DNA of 64,000 nt from Jiangella mangrovi (GTDB lineage: Bacteria; Actinomycetota; Actinomycetes; Jiangellales; Jiangellaceae): the NCBI RefSeq assembly GCF_014204975.1, contig NZ_JACHMM010000001.1, forward strand, positions 620,001 to 684,000. Direction: 5' to 3'. The notes beneath the pieces were generated by a model. It was not told the DNA's origin. It worked only from the letters and a program-made list of their open reading frames with translations, and made no database searches. Position numbers and translations under genes: made by a program. Numbering within the stretch: the stretch's first letter is position 1; every line of letters starts with the position of its first letter. This document shows positions 24,362-33,158 of the stretch, piece by piece.

Positions 24362-24774
24362 GCCCGACCCGCCGGCAGGTCGACGACGACAGTGGTCGCC
24401 TTGACCGACGCGATGGCGGCGACGCCGACCTCGAGCCCGAGCTCGTCGGCGGCCTCGCGGCTCATCAGCGACACGACGCGGTGCGGACCTGCCTGGATCT
24501 CCACCTGAGCCATCACTCCGTCCTTCTTCACCGAGATGACGATGCCGGGAAAGTGGTTGCGCGCCGACTCGCGCGGCGTGGGAAGAGCGGACTCGTCGGG
24601 CACGTTCTCGCGCGCCACCCGCGCCAGCTCCGCCCCGTCGACCACCATGCGCCCGGCGTCGTCGCGGTCGAGCCGCAGCCGCCCGCCGTCGGCCCACCGT
24701 CGCAACGAGTCGTCGCTCACCCCCAAGAGGCGAGCCGCATCAGATATCCGAAACTGCGGCACAAAGGACAGCAT
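24358..24774 (-). CDS. HTH plus TOBE molybdate-responsive regulator
   Basis: A protein of 138 residues. Residues 8-35 are an excisionase/MerR-like helix-turn-helix (ISDAARLLGVSDDSLRRWAD). Residues 70-135 are a single TOBE (molybdopterin-binding) domain (VISVKKDGVMAQVEIQAG, AIASVKATTVVVDL). This is the small actinobacterial equivalent of ModE, with one HTH and one TOBE, so it should sense oxyanion and control the operon it begins. It is coupled by GTGA to modA. Confidence 0.88.
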   Translation of the reverse strand: MLSFVPQFRISDAARLLGVSDDSLRRWADGGRLRLDRDDAGRMVVDGAELARVARENVPDESALPTPRESARNHFPGIVISVKKDGVMAQVEIQAGPHRVVSLMSREAADELGLEVGVAAIASVKATTVVVDLPAGRA

Positions 24775-25058
24775 AGACCCGCAGATGCGGCTGCGTCATC
24801 TCGGGATTGCCTCAGATGACGCCGCTCGGGTGACCCGGCTCGGGTTGCGGGTCGGACGGGTGTTCGATAAGATCATTTCGTTGGATCAGCCGTCACCGGG
24901 AGCGGCAGCAGTGGGTTCCCGGGCCTCGAAGCAGGACATCACGCCAGGTGTTCTCACCTCGTCCACGGTCGCACCCGTCATCGGGTTTCGCGGTCGTCCA
25001 CCCCAGCCCCTCGATCGGGCTCAAGGCGGTGGCAGGCGCTCGTGGACGGAGGACTGCT

Positions 25059-26582
25059 GTGACTGCTGATCTGGTTGAACTCGTCGAAGGCCTGGCGGGG
25101 CTGGCGCCAGGCCCGGACCTGGCCGCCGCGCTCGCGGCGGTGGATCTCGCGGGGTTGCCCGCCGGTGGGCTGGTCGCGGTCGCGCAGGCCCGGCAACGCC
25201 AACTCGCCCACGACGAGGCCGCCCTGCTGCGCGTGTTCGCCGAACTGGCCGCCCGCCCGCAGTACCAGGCCTGCACCGCCCCGGACGACCTCGCCCCCGG
25301 GCATGCACACCGCCCGGTCCAGGCCGCCGGCGACGAGGTGTCCCTGGCGCTGCGCTGGACCCCGGGCCGCGCCACCAGCCGGGTCGCGCTCGCTCTCGAA
25401 CTCCTCGAAGACCTCCCCGACACCCTCACCGCGCTCGACACCGGCCTCATCGACGCCGACCAGGCACGCCTCATCGCCGAACGCACCCGCTGCCTCCCCT
25501 CACCGGCGCTGCGCCGCCGGGTCGAGCAGGTCGTACTGCCGGTTGCCGCGGCGCGGACCCGGTGGGTGCTCGACCAGACCCTGCGCCGCGAGGTCATCAC
25601 CGCCGACCCCGCCGCCGCCGAGGAACGCCGCGCCACGGCCGCCCTCCAGCGCCGGGTCGGGCGCCCCGAACCCGCCAGCCCGGGCGGCGACGACGCCATG
25701 GCCACCATCACCCTCTACGGCCCGGCCGAAGACCTCACCGCGCTCTGGGTCGCCGCCGACGCCGCCGCCCGCCACACCCGCACCACCGGCGACCCCCGCA
25801 CCCTGGATCAGCTGCGCTTCGACCTACTCACCGGGCTGGCCTGGACCGCCCTCGAGACCGGCCACCTCGGCTGCTGCAACCCCACCTGCACCAACCCCGG
25901 CACCGCCGCCAGCCCTGCCACCGCCAGCCCGCCCACCGCCAGCCCGCCCGACGCCGGCAACGAGGCACCCTCACACGCCGAGGTCGCCCACGCGGCGGGG
26001 CCGGTGGTCCTCGGGCAGCGCCGGGGCCGGGCCGCGACCGTGCACATCACCGTCCCGATCACCGCACTGGCCGGCGCCGACGATGCACCGGGCGAGCTCG
26101 ACGGATACGGCCCCATCCCCGCCACCACCGCCCGCCGCATCGCCGCCGACGCCACCCTGCGGCGGCTGCTCACCGACCCCGCCGACGGGCTCCTCCTCGA
26201 ATACGGCCGCACCACCTACACCCCACCCGCCGACCTCGCCGCCCACGTCGTCACCCGCGACCGCACCTGCCGCTTGCCCACCTGCCACCGCCCCGCCACC
26301 GAAGCCGAGATCGACCACATCCGCCCCTACGCCCACGGCGGCACCACCGACCCCGACAACACCTGGGCGCTGCACGGCGGGCACCACAAGGCCAAGACCT
26401 GGCACGGCTACCGCATCGTCACCGACACCACCGGCACCACCTGGTGGATCACCCCCGCCGGACTCCGCTACCGCGTCGAACCCGAGACCATCGGCACCGT
26501 ACTCACCACCCGACCCCCGGCACCCGCCACCCCGGCCGCCAAGCCTCCGCCGACGCCGAACGAGGAGGTGGCGCCGTTCTGA
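25059..26582 (+). CDS. DUF222 / 13E12 repeat family HNH protein
   Basis: A protein of 507 residues. The N-terminal DUF222 domain is helical (LAAALAAVDLAGLPAGGLVA...). The C-terminal HNH nuclease motif has CRLPTC, ATEAEIDHIRPYAHGG, DNTWALHGGHHKAKTWHGY. This family is abundant in actinobacteria, often in many copies, and is suspected of being mobile or defence related. GTG 25059 follows a GGAGG site at seven bases. The coding bias is extreme, with very long C runs in third positions. Confidence 0.88.
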   Translation: MTADLVELVEGLAGLAPGPDLAAALAAVDLAGLPAGGLVAVAQARQRQLAHDEAALLRVFAELAARPQYQACTAPDDLAPGHAHRPVQAAGDEVSLALRWTPGRATSRVALALELLEDLPDTLTALDTGLIDADQARLIAERTRCLPSPALRRRVEQVVLPVAAARTRWVLDQTLRREVITADPAAAEERRATAALQRRVGRPEPASPGGDDAMATITLYGPAEDLTALWVAADAAARHTRTTGDPRTLDQLRFDLLTGLAWTALETGHLGCCNPTCTNPGTAASPATASPPTASPPDAGNEAPSHAEVAHAAGPVVLGQRRGRAATVHITVPITALAGADDAPGELDGYGPIPATTARRIAADATLRRLLTDPADGLLLEYGRTTYTPPADLAAHVVTRDRTCRLPTCHRPATEAEIDHIRPYAHGGTTDPDNTWALHGGHHKAKTWHGYRIVTDTTGTTWWITPAGLRYRVEPETIGTVLTTRPPAPATPAAKPPPTPNEEVAPF

Positions 26583-26743
26583 ACCCCGCCGCGCCGCACC
26601 ACCCGACCGCGCCCAAGGCCTCGGCACCCTCGCAGGGCACCCGCTGCGCTACCCAAGGCATCCCGAACCCCGGCACCCACACCCCACACCGAATGAGGAG
26701 GCGGTGCGGCAATGACGAGTGAGCCACCGCCGACGACGAATCT

Positions 26744-27136
26744 TCAGCGGCGGCGGGAGGCGCGACGGCGCAGGAGCAGGGCCGCGACGAGGACGAGGCC
26801 GAGCCAGCCGAAGCCGGCCCAGATGATGCCCGACGGGCCCCAGCCGAAGGCGGAGTCGTCGCGGTCGTCGGAGTCGCTCGCGGCGGCGCCGGCCGCGAGC
26901 GGGTCGGCCGCGAACGGGTCGGCCGCGAACGGGTCGGCCGCGAACGGGTCGGCCGCGAACGGGTCGGAGGCGGAGGCGGACCGGGCGGAGACCGTGATGT
27001 TCGACGCGGCGGCGGGGCGCCAGGGTTCGGCGGCGGCGGGGGCGCCCGCGCCCACCGCCAGGGCGGCCACCAGGACCACGCCCACGAGGAGGCGCCGCAC
27101 CACGCGAACGGGACTCACCGAGAAACGATCGTCCAC
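26744..27136 (-). CDS. Secreted or membrane protein with DPFAA repeats
   Basis: A protein of 130 residues. A hydrophobic signal-like segment (LLVGVVLVAALAVGAGAPAAA) is followed by about 60 residues of Ala/Ser/Asp-rich sequence that includes five tandem DPFAA/DPLAA units, then a C-terminal membrane helix (GFGWLGLVLVAALLL) with a basic tail. It therefore resembles a short wall-spanning stalk anchored by its C-terminus. GTG 27136 has GGGGGG upstream; GTG 27118 is the alternative. The function is unknown. Confidence 0.65.
   Translation of the reverse strand: MDDRFSVSPVRVVRRLLVGVVLVAALAVGAGAPAAAEPWRPAAASNITVSARSASASDPFAADPFAADPFAADPFAADPLAAGAAASDSDDRDDSAFGWGPSGIIWAGFGWLGLVLVAALLLRRRASRRR
26891..26967. 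repeat. Tandem 15-base repeat inside the DPFAA gene
   Basis: Five near-identical units of GGCCGCGAACGGGTC (first unit with G for A) run head to tail. Each encodes one five-residue DPFAA unit on the minus strand. Repeat number is likely to vary by slippage. Confidence 0.8.
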
Positions 27137-27170
27137 GACGGTGAACCCCCCGGGTCGTGCAGGCCTCTGG

Positions 27171-27899
27171 TCAGTGGCCGAAAGGCAAACGGCGCTTGTC
27201 GCGGGGCGGCCGGACGGTGACCTCGCCCAGCAGCACGAAACCGCGCACGTGGTAGACGGGGCCGCCCGGCGTGACCGGCTCGCGCAGCTTCATCTTCCGC
27301 TCGCCGAGGACGTTGGTGCCCTCGTCGAGGCGGACCTCGATGCCCTCGGGCACGATCAGGGTGAGGCTGCCCAGCACGATGGCCGTCTGGATCTCGACCT
27401 CGGGGGTACGCACGACCGCCTCGGAGAAGTCGAGCACCACCTCGCCCAGCACGGCGGTGATGTCCATGCGGGCCGGGACCTCCCAGCGGCCCTGGCGCTT
27501 CTCGTTGCTGAGCACGCTGGTGATGCGTTCGGAGCGGCGCACGGGTCCGCCCGACGGCGGCAGCGGCGGCTGGACGCCGGCCCCGGCCACGGCACCAGCG
27601 GGACCGGCCGGCCGGCCCTGCTGCCAGTTGGCGACGGCGTTGCCGCCCGGCAGCGGGTACGGACCTTGAGGAAGATCGCGGGTGATGGGCTGCAGCTCGC
27701 CGTACGTGCGGGCCTTGAATGTCGCCTCGAGCCGCTCCTCGAGCTCGGTGAGCGTGAGCCGGCCGTCGCCCGCGGCCTGGCGCAGGGCCTCGGCGACCCG
27801 CTCGCGATCGACGTCGGAGCAGCGCAGGTCGGCGGCGCTGTGGACGGCGGGGAACTCGGGGTCGGGTGCCGGCTTGGGCTGGTCGGGCACCTGGCTCAT
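27171..27899 (-). CDS. DUF1707 and LiaF-like protein (second of a pair)
   Basis: A protein of 242 residues. DUF1707 covers about residues 25-78 (LRCSDVDRERVAEALRQAA, TYGELQPITRDLP). A proline/glycine linker follows, then a beta-rich LiaF-like domain (MDITAVLGEVVLDFSEA, IVLGSLTLIVPEGIEVRLD, GFVLLGEVTVR). LiaF relatives sense cell-envelope stress. The ATG shares one base with the stop of the paralogue before it, so the two are translated together. Confidence 0.85.
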   Translation of the reverse strand: MSQVPDQPKPAPDPEFPAVHSAADLRCSDVDRERVAEALRQAAGDGRLTLTELEERLEATFKARTYGELQPITRDLPQGPYPLPGGNAVANWQQGRPAGPAGAVAGAGVQPPLPPSGGPVRRSERITSVLSNEKRQGRWEVPARMDITAVLGEVVLDFSEAVVRTPEVEIQTAIVLGSLTLIVPEGIEVRLDEGTNVLGERKMKLREPVTPGGPVYHVRGFVLLGEVTVRPPRDKRRLPFGH

Positions 27900-28540
27900 C
27901 AGTGGCCCACCGGCTTGCGTTGCACGTTGACGCCGCCGAAGACCGCCTTGCCGGTGACCCGGACCAGCGGCGCGCCGGGATCGGGGCGCCCGGCGCCGCT
28001 GGTGTCGTCGTTGAACGCGCCGAAGACGCCGTCGCCGTCGACCTGGACACGGATGTCGGGCGGGACGACGATGTTGACGCCGCCGAAGACGGCCTTGATG
28101 TTGATCTCGACCTCGGCGGCCTCGAGCGAGGCCTCGCGCAGGTCGAGGTCGGCGCCGCCGAGCACCGCCTTGATGCTGTAGTGCTGCGGAACCACCCAGT
28201 CGCCGCGGCGCTGGATGCCGCTGAACACGACCTTGGCGCTGCGCGCCGACGCGACGCCGCCCACCCGGGCCGACGGCGAGGTCGAGGACGACGGGGCCGC
28301 CGCGGCACTGGCACGGCGCACGATGGCGGCCGACGGCGGCAGCGGAAGGTCGCCGGGGAGGTCGCGGACCACGGGCTCGAAGTCGGCGTACGTCTTGGCG
28401 GCGTACAGCGCCTCGATGCGCTCCTCGAGCTCGGACAGGCTCAGCCGGCCGTCCGAGGCGGCCTGCCGCAGGACGTCGGCGACCTGCTCGCGGTCGGCAT
28501 CGGAGGCCCGCATCGCCCGCTGGTCACGTGTCTCGTCCAC
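27899..28540 (-). CDS. DUF1707 and LiaF-like protein (first of a pair)
   Basis: A protein of 213 residues starting at GTG 28540. It has the same two-part plan as the next gene: DUF1707 (MRASDADREQVADVLRQAA, YADFEPVVRDLP) and a LiaF-like beta domain with repeated VFGGVN phrases (IKAVFGGVNIVV, GKAVFGGVNVQRKPV). The two genes are tandem paralogues. A joint role in envelope homeostasis is an inference from the fold. Confidence 0.85.
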   Translation of the reverse strand: MDETRDQRAMRASDADREQVADVLRQAASDGRLSLSELEERIEALYAAKTYADFEPVVRDLPGDLPLPPSAAIVRRASAAAAPSSSTSPSARVGGVASARSAKVVFSGIQRRGDWVVPQHYSIKAVLGGADLDLREASLEAAEVEINIKAVFGGVNIVVPPDIRVQVDGDGVFGAFNDDTSGAGRPDPGAPLVRVTGKAVFGGVNVQRKPVGH

Positions 28541-28637
28541 AACAGATGACCTTAGCAATGACCCGGCCGTCCGGGCGGAGGAGAAATCCCGGAGATCTAC
28601 CCCTGAAGAAGGATCGGGGAGACCTCCGGGACACCCC

Positions 28638-29909
28638 TCAGGACGGTTCTGCGGCCGGCTGGTCCGTCGTGCCCGGGCCCGGAGCCGGCCGGCCGCCGTC
28701 GGCCGCGGCCGCGGACTGGTTAGGCTCGGCCTCACCCCGTGACGCCAGCGCCGACACCGTGAGGTTCTCGCCGGACTCCGGGTCGAAGACGTGCACCCGG
28801 CGCAGGTCGAGCCAGAGGCTGGCCGGCGTGCCCTCGGGAATGCGGCTGCTGGCGTCGAGCGCGACGACCAGCTGGGTGCGCAGCGCCTCGCTGTCGAGCT
28901 CGCGCTCGAGCTCGGCCAGCTGCGCCCGGATGTCCTCGGGCGCCTCGTAGGGCACGTAGGCGTACTGCTCGTTGCCCAGCCACTCGATGACGTCGATGGT
29001 GGCGTCGAACACCGCGCCGTGCTCGCGGACGGAGTCGGAGACCACCGAGGCGTCCTCGAACGCCTCGGGCCGGGCGCCGAGGATCACGACCTCGTGGCCG
29101 CTGAGGTCCACCGCCCGCGACGAGGGCAGCTTCCACTCGCCGAACGGCGTGTGCAGGCTGTCGCCGGACACCGTCGCCGAGATGAAGTTCATGGGCGGCG
29201 ACCCGATGAACCCGGCGACGAACAGGTTGACGGGGTTCTCGTACAGCTCGCGCGGCGTGGCGACCTGCTGGATGACGCCGCGGCGCAGCACGACGACGCG
29301 GTCGCCGAGCGTCATGGCCTCGACCTGGTCGTGCGTGACGTACACCGTGGTGATGCCGAGCCGCTTCTGCAGCCGCGAGATCTCGGTGCGCATCTGCCCG
29401 CGCAGCTTGGCGTCGAGGTTGGACAGCGGCTCGTCGAAGAGGAACGCCTGCGCCTCGCGGACGATGGCCCGGCCCATGGCGACGCGCTGGCGCTGGCCGC
29501 CGGAGAGGTTGGCAGGCTTGCGGTCGAGGTGCTCGTTCAGCTCCAGCAGGTCCGAGGCCCGCCGCACCCGCTCGTCGACCTCCTTGTCCGGTGTCTTGGC
29601 CAGGCGCAGCGGGAAGGCGATGTTCTCGTAGACGGTGAGGTGCGGGTAGAGCGCGTAGTTCTGGAACACCATCGACAGGTTGCGGTCGCGCGGGGCCTTC
29701 TCGTTGACCCGCTCGTCGCCGATGCGCAGCTCGCCGCTGGTGATGTCCTCGAGCCCGACGATCATGCGCAGCAGCGTCGACTTCCCGCAGCCGGACGGCC
29801 CGACCAGGATGACGAACTCGCCGTCGGCGATGTCGAGGCTCACGTCCTTGACCGCGTGGAAGCCGTCGCCGTAGCGCTTGTTGATGTCCTTCAGCGTGAT
29901 GGCAGCCAT
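28638..29909 (-). CDS. sugC: Sugar ABC transporter ATPase (SugC/MsmK type)
   Basis: A protein of 423 residues. Walker A is LVGPSGCGKSTLLRM, the signature is LSGGQRQRVAMGRA, Walker B is AFLFDEPLSNLDA, and the H-loop is TVYVTHDQ. The C-terminal OB/TOBE part includes VIEWLGNEQYAYV. The tail of about 35 residues is acidic and proline rich, longer than usual. It is the last gene of the lpqY-sugA-sugB-sugC order. GGAGGAGATCCC precedes ATG 29909. Confidence 0.85.
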   Translation of the reverse strand: MAAITLKDINKRYGDGFHAVKDVSLDIADGEFVILVGPSGCGKSTLLRMIVGLEDITSGELRIGDERVNEKAPRDRNLSMVFQNYALYPHLTVYENIAFPLRLAKTPDKEVDERVRRASDLLELNEHLDRKPANLSGGQRQRVAMGRAIVREAQAFLFDEPLSNLDAKLRGQMRTEISRLQKRLGITTVYVTHDQVEAMTLGDRVVVLRRGVIQQVATPRELYENPVNLFVAGFIGSPPMNFISATVSGDSLHTPFGEWKLPSSRAVDLSGHEVVILGARPEAFEDASVVSDSVREHGAVFDATIDVIEWLGNEQYAYVPYEAPEDIRAQLAELERELDSEALRTQLVVALDASSRIPEGTPASLWLDLRRVHVFDPESGENLTVSALASRGEAEPNQSAAAADGGRPAPGPGTTDQPAAEPS

Positions 29910-29934
29910 GGGATCTCCTCCAGTTGCAGCGGGG

Positions 29935-30783
29935 TCAGCCCTTGACGGCGCCCTGGGTCAGGCCGGACACGATCCGGCGTTGGAACAGCAGGACGAGGAT
30001 GACGACGGGGATGGTGACGACCACCGCGGCCGCCGCGATGGCGCCGGTCGGTTCCTCGAACTGCGACGCGCCGGTGAAGAACGCCAGCGCCGCGGGGACC
30101 GGCCGGGCCGCCTCGGTCGAGGTCAGCGAGATGCCGTAGATGAAGTCGTTCCACGCGATGAAGAACGAGATGATCGCCGTGGTGAACACGCCCGGGGTCG
30201 CGAGCGGGACGATGACCTTGCGGAACGCCTGCCACGTGGTGGCGCCGTCGACCTGCGCGGCCTGCTCGAGCTCCCACGGGATCTGACGGAAGAACGCCGA
30301 CATCGTCCAGATCGAGATCGGCAGCGTCAGCGAGAGGTACGGGATGATCAGGCCGATCCAGGTGTCGTACAGCCCGATGTTGCGCCACAGGTTGAACAGC
30401 GGCGTCACGATCGAGATGACCGGGAAGATCGCCACCGCGAGCGCCGTCGTCAGGATCAGCCGCTTCCCCGGGAAGTCGAGACGCGCGATCGCGTACGCCG
30501 CGAACATCGCCAGGACGACGGAGATGAACGTGGCGATCAGCGAGATGCCGACGGAGTTGCGCAGCGAGGACAGGAACAGGTCCTGGGCGTCGCCGCGCAG
30601 GATGCTGTCGTAGTTGTCGGTGACCCAGTCGGTCGGCAGGAACCGCAGGCTGGCGAGGTCGCTGGGGGTCTTGAAGGACAGCGACACGATCCACGCCACC
30701 GGGAACAGCGCGTAGACGATGACGACGACGCCGGCGACCCACCACCAGACCTTGGTCCCGCGCGAGAGCTGACCCTCGTCCAT
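29935..30783 (-). CDS. sugB: Sugar ABC transporter permease 2 (SugB type)
   Basis: A protein of 282 residues with six membrane helices and the EAA loop (LEQAAQVDGATTWQAFRKVI). The start MDEGQLSRG at 30783 shares one base with the sugA stop. It forms the pore with the gene before it. The conserved FIAWNDFIYGISLT segment is typical of the MalG-like half. Confidence 0.85.
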   Translation of the reverse strand: MDEGQLSRGTKVWWWVAGVVVIVYALFPVAWIVSLSFKTPSDLASLRFLPTDWVTDNYDSILRGDAQDLFLSSLRNSVGISLIATFISVVLAMFAAYAIARLDFPGKRLILTTALAVAIFPVISIVTPLFNLWRNIGLYDTWIGLIIPYLSLTLPISIWTMSAFFRQIPWELEQAAQVDGATTWQAFRKVIVPLATPGVFTTAIISFFIAWNDFIYGISLTSTEAARPVPAALAFFTGASQFEEPTGAIAAAAVVVTIPVVILVLLFQRRIVSGLTQGAVKG

Positions 30784-31760
30784 CACCGCTCCCCTCTCGC
30801 GCTGGCCAGATCGACCTTGAACAACTTGATGAACAGGAAGCTGATCAGCACGACGCAGAGGAACAGCAGCACCGAGACGGCCGAGCCGAGGCCGATCTCG
30901 AGCCGGCTGATCGTCTGTCTGTAGGCGAGGAACGAGACGACCTCGGTGTTGTTGGCGCCCTGGGTCATGATGAAGACGTTGTCGAAGATGCGGAACGCGT
31001 CGAGGGTCCGGAACAGCAGCGCGACCATGATCGCGGCCTTCATGTTCGGGATCGTCACCTTGTACAGCCGCTGCCACCAGGTGGCGCCGTCGACCTTCGC
31101 CGCCTCCTGCAGGTCCTCGGGCACCTGCGCCAGGCCGGCCAGCAGGAGCAGCGAGATGAACGGCGTCGTCTTCCAGATCTCCGACGCGATGATGACGAAC
31201 ACCGACGTGCCGAACTGGCCGAACCAGTTGGTGTCCTCGCTGATGCCCGGCGCCCAGGCGAACCAGGAGTTCACGAACCCGGAGTCGATGCTGAACGCGT
31301 AGAACCAGGCGAACGCCGAGACGACGGTGATGATCGCGTACGGGATGAGGATGGCCGTGCGCAGGATCGGCCGCAGCGTCTTGAGCGCCCGGTGCATGAC
31401 CAGCGCCAGCGCGAAGCCCAGCACCGCCTCGATGGCCACGGTGATGACGGTGATCAGCACCGTGACGCCGACGGCCCGCCACCAGATCGGGTCGGTCAGC
31501 ACGACGACGTAGTTGTTCAGCCAGGTGAACTCGCGGGCGTCGGGGTCGGTGAGCCGGTACTTGAACAGCGACTCGTAGAACGCCTGCAGGATGGGGTAGG
31601 CGGTGACCAGCAGCATCACCACGAACGCCGGGCCGGCGAGGTACCAGCCGAGGCGCCGTTCGGCCCGGGCCCGGTCGCTGATCGGGACCCGGCCGTTGCC
31701 GCCGTCGCCGCCCCCGGCTGCCGCGCTGGTCTCGCCGGCTGCCGCCGATGTCGTGCTCAT
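30783..31760 (-). CDS. sugA: Sugar ABC transporter permease 1 (SugA type)
   Basis: A protein of 325 residues. A glycine/alanine-rich cytoplasmic start of about 35 residues precedes six membrane helices. The EAA loop is LQEAAKVDGATWWQRLYKVT. MalF-like permeases of this short type pair with a MalG-like partner. The ATG overlaps the stop of the binding-protein gene by four bases. Confidence 0.85.
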   Translation of the reverse strand: MSTTSAAAGETSAAAGGGDGGNGRVPISDRARAERRLGWYLAGPAFVVMLLVTAYPILQAFYESLFKYRLTDPDAREFTWLNNYVVVLTDPIWWRAVGVTVLITVITVAIEAVLGFALALVMHRALKTLRPILRTAILIPYAIITVVSAFAWFYAFSIDSGFVNSWFAWAPGISEDTNWFGQFGTSVFVIIASEIWKTTPFISLLLLAGLAQVPEDLQEAAKVDGATWWQRLYKVTIPNMKAAIMVALLFRTLDAFRIFDNVFIMTQGANNTEVVSFLAYRQTISRLEIGLGSAVSVLLFLCVVLISFLFIKLFKVDLASARGER

Positions 31761-33043
31761 AGCAGCCTCTCCCCCTTCAGCACCTCGGTGATCAACACGG
31801 TGGCCTCCTCAGGCGACGAGTCCGGGGTGACGGAGCTCGGCGGGTGCCAGGTGTTCTGCAGGCCGGTCGAGACCTCGTTGTAGTACGGGGTCTGCGGCCG
31901 CGGCGCCGCCGCCTCGAGCGACTCGCGGATGAGGTCGGCCATGGGGAAGGTCTCTTGCACGTCGGGGTCGTCGTAGGCCTCGGTGTTGGACGCCGGGTTG
32001 CCGTTGGTGACCATGTAGTACGCCTGGTTGTCCGGCGTGACGATGCACTGCGCGGCCTCGATGGCGAGGTCGGGGTGCTCGCTGAACGCGCCGATGCCGA
32101 GGTTGATGCCGCCGTACGGCGGACGCGAGTCCTCGCCCTCGGCGACCGCGGGGTACTGAGCCCAGCCGATGTCGTCGACGAGGGACTGGTCGAGGTTGCC
32201 CGCCTCGACGCCGGCCAGCGTGGCCGCCCAGACGAACGGCCAGTTGACCATGAACGAGCCGCGGTCGCCCTGGAAGAGCAGCATGGACGCGTTCTCGTCC
32301 TCGTTCGCCAGCCCCGGCCCGCCGAGGCCGTTGCGGGCGATGTTCTCGATGATCTCCGCGGCGGCACGGCCGGCGTCGGTCTCGAGGCCGAGCTGGACCT
32401 GGTCGGCCGGAGCCTCGGGGTTGTCGAGGATCTCGCCGCCCGCGGACGTGACCAGTGCGTTGATCCACACCGTCAGCGCCTCGGCCCGGATGCCCTGCAC
32501 GCCGAGGTACTTGTCCTGCGACTGCGCCGCCTCGATGATCTGCTCCCAGGTGACCGGCTCGTTCTCGGGATCGAGACCGGCCGCCTCGGCCACCGACTTG
32601 CGGTACCAGAGCAGCTGGGTGTTCGCCCAGAACGGGACGGCGACCAGCTTGTCGCGCCAGGTGGCGCCGTCGATGGCGCCCTGCACGACGTTCTCGGTGA
32701 CCGCCTCGGCGACGTCGTCGGGGATCTCGGCGAGGAAACCGGCCTCGGCGAGCTCGGGGATGAACGGCGGGTCGAGACTGATGATGTCGATCGACGAGTC
32801 GTTGGCCGCGAGTCGCCGCGCCAACTGCTCGCGCTGCGCCGACGCCTCGCGTGGCAGCAGCGACGTCTTGATCTGGTATGCGCCGTCGGCGGCCTCGGTA
32901 CATCGGGCGGCCAGTTCCGTCTGGCCGCCGTTGTCCGGATTGATGTACCAGGTCAGGGTGGGGGTGGAATCGTCACCCCCGCACGCGGCTAGCCCGGCCA
33001 GCACGACGGCGGCCGCTGCAATGCTGACGGTCCTTCTGCCCAC
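31757..33043 (-). CDS. lpqY: Sugar-binding lipoprotein, LpqY-like
   Basis: A protein of 428 residues with a lipobox (LAGLAAC). The sequence follows mycobacterial LpqY closely as I remember it: the REQLARRLAANDSSIDI segment, FWANTQLLWYRKSV, FMVNWPFVWA and GGINLGIGAFSEHPD. LpqY-SugABC recovers trehalose released during mycolate or wall turnover; in an organism without mycolates it would simply import trehalose or a related disaccharide. GTG 33043 opens the four-gene operon. Confidence 0.82.
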   Translation of the reverse strand: MGRRTVSIAAAAVVLAGLAACGGDDSTPTLTWYINPDNGGQTELAARCTEAADGAYQIKTSLLPREASAQREQLARRLAANDSSIDIISLDPPFIPELAEAGFLAEIPDDVAEAVTENVVQGAIDGATWRDKLVAVPFWANTQLLWYRKSVAEAAGLDPENEPVTWEQIIEAAQSQDKYLGVQGIRAEALTVWINALVTSAGGEILDNPEAPADQVQLGLETDAGRAAAEIIENIARNGLGGPGLANEDENASMLLFQGDRGSFMVNWPFVWAATLAGVEAGNLDQSLVDDIGWAQYPAVAEGEDSRPPYGGINLGIGAFSEHPDLAIEAAQCIVTPDNQAYYMVTNGNPASNTEAYDDPDVQETFPMADLIRESLEAAAPRPQTPYYNEVSTGLQNTWHPPSSVTPDSSPEEATVLITEVLKGERLL

Positions 33044-33158
33044 ATCGCCTCCCTGGAGCAGACTGCCGCTCCAGGTGACCGCTGCGTCATCGGAGCGTCA
33101 GGGTGTGAGTCGAACCTACGACATCGAGCGCCCTCGGTCGAGGACATACCCTCTTCTC

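Noticed and set aside
26891..26967. Tandem repeats considered as a CRISPR array
   Set aside because: Units are 15 bases, head to tail with no spacers, and encode a five-residue protein repeat.
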